Source: Oscillospiraceae bacterium
GTDB lineage: Bacteria; Bacillota; Clostridia; Oscillospirales; Oscillospiraceae
Direction: 5' to 3'
Length of the DNA: 8,862 bases
NCBI GenBank assembly: GCA_017620315.1
Contig: JAFZQQ010000115.1
Span: forward strand, 1-8,862
In this document: one piece after another, positions 7,073-8,862 of the stretch
How the letters are laid out: the number at the start of each line of letters is the position of its first letter
How positions within the stretch are numbered: position 1 is the first letter of the stretch
Translations under genes and position numbers: made by a program
Notes under the pieces: model-generated
Seen by the model: the letters and a program-made list of their open reading frames with translations, nothing else
The model's database searches: none
What the model was told of the DNA's origin: nothing

Positions 7073-7119
7073 TTGGGACACTTCGATAAATCGGGATTAT
7101 GAGATGAGTAGGAGCAGTT

Positions 7120-7656
7120 ATGATGTCTGAATTTGTATTAATCAAACCTTCTTTTGAGTATCTGGAACAGATTAAAGCATATCGTGAAGAGTTTGCGAAT
7201 TGCTTGGATTGGCTACATGGTGCACAGGGTCTAAAGAGATTTGAAGAGCCTCAAGATTGGCTTAGTTACTTAGCATTATGTGAAAACGATGCAACAGTTC
7301 CCGAAGGAGAGCACAAATATTCTCAATTCATTTATGTCCGCATGGCTGACAAAAAAATAGTCGGTATGATAGGAGTGAGGCACAAACCTGTCGGTCCGCT
7401 CGAAACTTGGGGCGGGCATGTTGGCTACTCAGTAAGTCCGTCAGAAAGGATGAAGGGGTATGCCACGCAGATGCTACATGAGGTCTTGCCTTACTGCAAA
7501 AGCCTTGGTCTTAATCGTGTGCTGTTGACCGCAGGCGATGAGAATGTTGGGAGTGTAAAAACAATTATCGCCAACGGCGGCATCCTTGAATCCTATGTGA
7601 TGTCTCCGAAACATCATGTGATGGTAGGACGTTATTGGATAACGCTGCCTGATTGA
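7120..7656 (+). CDS. GNAT-family N-acetyltransferase
   Basis: This 178-aa cytosolic protein is of the GNAT fold and transfers an acetyl group from acetyl-CoA to an amine; its substrate is unknown. The beta-strand block VGMIGVRHKP and the acetyl-CoA-binding motif A (WGGHVGYSVSPSERMKGYA, with the R-x-x-G-x-A loop at 110-115) are clear. They are followed by NRVLLTAGDENVGSVKTIIANGG, matching the usual tail of COG3981-type acetyltransferases. TAGGAG precedes two adjacent ATG codons, at 7120 and 7123; the second has the better spacing. It has its own promoter, lies between terminators, and is richer in A/T codons than the host operon, consistent with separate acquisition as passenger cargo. Possible jobs include resistance to an amine-containing antibiotic or protein modification, but nothing here shows which. 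Confidence 0.88.
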   Translation: MMSEFVLIKPSFEYLEQIKAYREEFANCLDWLHGAQGLKRFEEPQDWLSYLALCENDATVPEGEHKYSQFIYVRMADKKIVGMIGVRHKPVGPLETWGGHVGYSVSPSERMKGYATQMLHEVLPYCKSLGLNRVLLTAGDENVGSVKTIIANGGILESYVMSPKHHVMVGRYWITLPD

Positions 7657-7698
7657 CAGATTCCGGTTTATCGAGCAGTCCCCTTACAATGATAATAA

Positions 7699-7724
7699 GA
7701 GCGTCCGCCAATCGGCGGACGCTC
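7699..7724. terminator. Terminator between the convergent acetyltransferase and small membrane protein genes
   Basis: GAGCGTCCGCC (7699-7709) and GGCGGACGCTC (7714-7724) form a perfect 11-bp stem with a 4-nt loop. On the minus strand it is followed by TTATTATCATT, a better terminator tail than the CTTGTG seen on the plus strand. It sits 42 bp after the acetyltransferase stop and 9 bp after the small gene's stop, so it probably serves both. Confidence 0.65.
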
Positions 7725-7733
7725 CTTGTGCCG

Positions 7734-7925
7734 TTACAGCGGCGTTTTGCCGCTTTGCCGTTCGCTTTCTTCGATCGCGGCGTCAAGTAACTTGTCGCAA
7801 CGATGGAGCAGATACACGGCGGCGACGGCGAGCGCCGCGACGAGTGCAAGGGCAACGAGCACCACAAAGACGGTCAAGAGGGCGCGAATCTTTGTAAGCT
7901 CCACGAGAATCAACGCGCTTTCCAT
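7734..7925 (-). CDS. Small single-span membrane protein (63 aa), unknown function
   Basis: I do not recognise a named family. The ATG at 7925 is preceded by AAAGGAG with an 8-base spacer, a strong site; readings that start farther upstream run through hairpins. The protein has a short N-terminus (MESALILVELTKIRA) and one long hydrophobic segment at about residues 14-40, rich in V, A and L. Its tail is charged and amphipathic (HRCDKLLDAAIEESERQSGKTPL). It is convergent with the acetyltransferase and lies behind a leader of about 270 nt with several hairpins. It is faced by an antisense promoter. Small size, a single span and this arrangement resemble type I toxins, although the tail is longer and more acidic than in classic ones. 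A membrane accessory or holin-like protein is also possible. Confidence 0.65.
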   Translation of the reverse strand: MESALILVELTKIRALLTVFVVLVALALVAALAVAAVYLLHRCDKLLDAAIEESERQSGKTPL

Positions 7926-7964
7926 GTTTGCAACTCCTTTCGTCAGATTTGCGGAAAGCGCAAA

Positions 7965-8002
7965 CAAGGCGGTGTTGAGCGTATGAACTCAACACCGCCT
8001 TG
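7965..8002 (-). promoter_or_regulatory. Perfect 15-bp hairpin in the small-gene leader
   Basis: CAAGGCGGTGTTGAG and CTCAACACCGCCTTG pair without mismatch around an 8-nt loop. On the minus strand the stem is followed only by TTTG, so it would be a weak terminator at most. It lies 40 bases before the small protein's start and could act as an attenuator or as a stability element in the mRNA. Confidence 0.6.
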
Positions 8003-8055
8003 ATGTATCAAAGCATAGCGCCGCCGTCGCGTCGCCCGTTCCGCGCGGTTTTGGC

Positions 8056-8083
8056 TTGCAAAACGGCGTGAAATGGGTATAAT
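8056..8083 (+). promoter_or_regulatory. Plus-strand promoter facing the structured region
   Basis: TTGCAA (8056-8061), a 16-bp spacer and perfect TATAAT (8078-8083). The same two boxes with the same spacing occur in reverse at 8199-8226. Transcription would start near 8090. Confidence 0.55.
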
Positions 8084-8206
8084 GAGACCGTGGCGCGGGC
8101 GTCTGCCCGTTGTGTTGAGTGCTACGACCACTCTTCATAGGGATATGGCGGGTTGCCGCCCGCTATGTCCCGCCGCCTGTCGGCGTTTACACGCTTTCAT
8201 TATACC
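8076..8206. repeat. Inverted repeat carrying both -10 boxes around the hairpin chain
   Basis: GGTATAATGA (8076-8085) is the exact reverse complement of 8197-8206. Each arm contains a TATAAT box, so the two promoters face each other across about 115 bp. The arms could also close the hairpin chain into one multibranched structure in DNA or in a longer transcript. Confidence 0.7.
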
Positions 8207-8226
8207 GCCCGCGCGGAGAATTGCAA
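8199..8226 (-). promoter_or_regulatory. Minus-strand promoter of the small membrane protein transcript
   Basis: On the minus strand TTGCAA (8226-8221), a 16-bp spacer and perfect TATAAT (8204-8199). The start would be near 8192. It mirrors the plus-strand promoter at 8056-8083 in boxes, spacing and the GG before and GA after the -10. Confidence 0.55.
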
Positions 8227-8245
8227 GCGTTTTCTTGGAAAAAGT

Positions 8246-8284
8246 GAAGAATCCACGCCAAAACAGGCGCGGATTCTTCTTTTT
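8246..8284. terminator. Terminator near the right end of the element, probably bidirectional
   Basis: The stem is 8246-8259 with 8266-8279 and a 6-nt loop. On the plus strand it is followed immediately by TTTTT, ending the candidate small RNA, with one A-C mismatch in the stem. On the minus strand that pair becomes G-U, all 14 pairs form, and ACTTTTTCC follows. In that direction it would stop transcription arriving from the binding-protein gene. Confidence 0.8.
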
Positions 8285-8298
8285 GCGCGGTTGATTCG

Positions 8299-8315
8299 CT
8301 AAGTTAATGGTATTG
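8299..8315 (-). repeat. Right terminal inverted repeat of the element
   Basis: Read on the minus strand it is CAATACCATTAACTTAG, matching the left end at 16 of 17 positions, and it directly abuts the second copy of the target duplication. Confidence 0.87.
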
Positions 8316-8325
8316 CCCTTTTGAG
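8316..8325. repeat. Target site duplication, right copy
   Basis: CCCTTTTGAG, a direct repeat of 4834-4843. Joining the sequence up to 4843 with that from 8326 restores the pre-insertion site. Confidence 0.88.
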
Positions 8326-8337
8326 GCGTCTTTTTTC
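8316..8337 (-). terminator. Right half of the host terminator split by the element
   Basis: GGCGTCTTTTTTC (8325-8337) is the right arm of the terminator whose left arm is at 4823-4835. It begins 12 bp after the binding-protein stop codon. In the uninterrupted operon it would have limited read-through from the abundant binding-protein mRNA into the transporter genes. Confidence 0.85.
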
Positions 8338-8349
8338 GGAAGCTTAAAA

Positions 8350-8862
8350 TCAGTTGAGCTCAGTGATGCCGTCGATGCGCAGGGAGAAGGACGGAGCGGA
8401 GATGTACTCGGACTCGTGATAGTAACCGTTCACGATGCCCTCGTTGGTGTCGTTCGTCCAGTCGCCGTCAGAGTCGAAGGTGAAGGCGCTGGTGACGGGC
8501 GCGCCGCCGACGGTAAAGGTGCTGGTGTCGAAGACGTGCAGGGTGCCGGCCTTGATGGCGTCCTCAGCTGCCTTGACAGCCTCGGCGGTACCGGGAGCGA
8601 CCTCCGGGCCGAGCGGAGTGATGTAGACAGCGCCGGCCTCATAGCCCTTCGCCCAGTCGGTGGGGATGGAACCGCCGGACTGCAGAGCCTTGAACGCCTC
8701 GGTGTAGAACACGCTCCAGTCGTTGGTGGAGGAGGTCAGAGCGGCGGTCGGAGCGGCGGCGAGCATGTCGATGTTGTAGCCGACGGAGTAGACAGCCTTG
8801 CCGTTGTCCTTCGCGGTCTGGACCGCCTTCGGGGCGCCGGTGGAGTCGGCGTGCTGGCCAAT
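8350..8862 (-). CDS. BMP/PnrA-family nucleoside-binding lipoprotein (C-terminal part)
   Basis: This is the C-terminal 170 residues of a substrate-binding protein of the basic membrane protein (BMP, PF02608) family, the extracellular lipoprotein that hands purine nucleosides to NupOPQ-like transporters. The N-terminus and signal peptide lie beyond the right edge. The visible part starts IGQHADSTGAPKAVQTAKDNG, typical of the family's H-x-D segment that precedes a strand. It continues SVGYNIDMLAAAPTAALTSSTNDWSVFY, corresponding to the conserved block before the last helices. The end (WTNDTNEGIVNGYYHESEYISAPSFSLRIDGITELN) fits the usual C-terminal lobe. The stop is TGA at 8352-8350. Codon use is strongly GC-biased, as in highly expressed host genes. 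It belongs to the transporter operon but is now separated from it by the inserted element. Confidence 0.85.
   Translation of the reverse strand: MGQHADSTGAPKAVQTAKDNGKAVYSVGYNIDMLAAAPTAALTSSTNDWSVFYTEAFKALQSGGSIPTDWAKGYEAGAVYITPLGPEVAPGTAEAVKAAEDAIKAGTLHVFDTSTFTVGGAPVTSAFTFDSDGDWTNDTNEGIVNGYYHESEYISAPSFSLRIDGITELN

Larger units (their letters stand above)
7926..8192 (-). promoter_or_regulatory. Long structured leader of the small membrane protein
   Basis: From the minus-strand promoter at 8199-8226 the transcript would start near 8192 and run about 267 nt to the ATG at 7925. It folds into several hairpins. Those at 8096-8185 are described under the ncRNA entry. A perfect 15-bp stem lies at 7965-7979 with 7988-8002. 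Directly abutting it is TTTGCG/CGCAAA at 7948-7964. The CTTTC in that second loop (minus strand) can also pair with the GAAAG that forms part of the ribosome binding site region, so translation may be controlled by folding. No known riboswitch class is recognised. Confidence 0.45.
8090..8284 (+). ncRNA. Candidate structured small RNA (about 195 nt)
   Basis: This interval lies between a promoter with a perfect -10 box and an intrinsic terminator and has no convincing coding frame. Successive hairpins are CGGGC/GCCCG (8096-8109), GAGTG/CACTC (8117-8133), a 13-bp stem with wobble pairs (8140-8152 with 8159-8171) and CGCCG/CGGCG (8171-8185). The first about 100 nt are exactly complementary to the predicted 5' end of the minus-strand leader of the small membrane protein, so it could act as an antisense regulator. 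The hairpins would form on either strand. It may be expressed only on one strand; the sequence alone cannot decide. I do not recognise an Rfam family. Confidence 0.42.
4844..8315 (+). mobile_element. IS4-family transposon with passenger genes (transporter IS)
   Basis: The element is about 3472 bp, bounded by 17-bp inverted repeats of the form CAATACCATTMACTTAG and flanked by an exact 10-bp duplication. From memory, the ends resemble those of IS4 (TAATGCCGATCAGTTAAG). It contains, in order, an inward terminator, two tandem 23-bp repeats, a promoter, a 65-aa ORF, the transposase, a terminator, a GNAT acetyltransferase, a minus-strand small membrane protein, a structured RNA region and a second terminator. 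Simple IS4-family elements are usually about 1.4-2 kb, so about 1.6 kb here is passenger DNA. The intact transposase, nearly perfect ends and unmutated target duplication suggest a recent insertion. I found no second copy of the ends inside that would indicate a nested simple IS. Confidence 0.85.

Noticed and set aside
6764..7081. Minus-strand 105-aa frame, and overlapping 88-aa and plus-strand frames
   Set aside because: They cover a promoter, a palindrome and a terminator, have no clear ribosome binding site and no recognisable domain; the region looks non-coding.
6734..7119. A nearer right end of a simple IS just after the transposase
   Set aside because: I looked for a second copy of the CAATACC...ACTTAG end in this interval and found only short chance matches; the pair with a matching 10-bp duplication is at 4844 and 8315.
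7943..8131. Minus-strand 62-aa open frame across the structured region
   Set aside because: It starts with GTG, has no ribosome binding site, spans several hairpins and the promoter, and is very arginine-rich, as expected from chance translation of a GC-rich structured region.
8056..8284. 6S RNA or a known riboswitch
   Set aside because: The fold is a chain of separate hairpins rather than a long rod with a central bubble, and no riboswitch core that I know is visible. Downstream genes give no ligand hint.

Overview
The window looks like a chromosomal segment of a fairly GC-rich, Gram-positive anaerobe of the Clostridia, perhaps a gut Oscillospiraceae-type organism. This is an inference from AGGAGG-type ribosome binding sites, sigma-A promoters with consensus-like boxes, intrinsic terminators and a B. 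subtilis NupNOPQ-like transporter order. No rRNA or tRNA gene is present to fix the taxonomy.

Host operon, all on the minus strand (read right to left). It comprises the C-terminal part of a BMP/PnrA-type nucleoside-binding lipoprotein (8350-8862, cut by the window edge), a double-ABC ATPase (3149-4693), two overlapping membrane permeases (2034-3152 and 1048-2034), and an 8-oxoguanine deaminase-like amidohydrolase (1-989, cut by the left edge). Together they form a purine-nucleoside uptake system coupled to a purine-base deaminase. Translational coupling (ATGA and TGATG overlaps) joins the ATPase and permeases. A hairpin with a T-run lies between the last permease and the deaminase and probably reduces deaminase expression.

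Mobile element (4844-8315, about 3.47 kb). It splits the binding-protein gene from the ATPase gene. It has 17-bp inverted ends (one mismatch) and an exact 10-bp target duplication, CCCTTTTGAG. Joining the flanks across the element rebuilds a perfect intrinsic terminator, so the element landed in the loop of the terminator after the binding-protein gene. It encodes an IS4-family DDE transposase with an intact Y-R-E-K signature, preceded by a small 65-aa ORF. It also carries about 1.6 kb of passenger DNA: a GNAT acetyltransferase with its own strong promoter, a 63-aa single-span membrane protein on the other strand, and a structured non-coding region.

The most unusual part is 7926-8284. Two convergent promoters (each TTGCAA, 16 bp, TATAAT) face each other across about 115 bp that fold into several adjacent hairpins. 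One promoter reads toward the small membrane protein through a long folded leader. The other would make a roughly 195-nt RNA, ending at a clear terminator, that is antisense to the start of that leader. This layout resembles a type I toxin-antitoxin locus, although that function is only inferred. Inward-facing terminators at both ends of the element would insulate it from host transcription.
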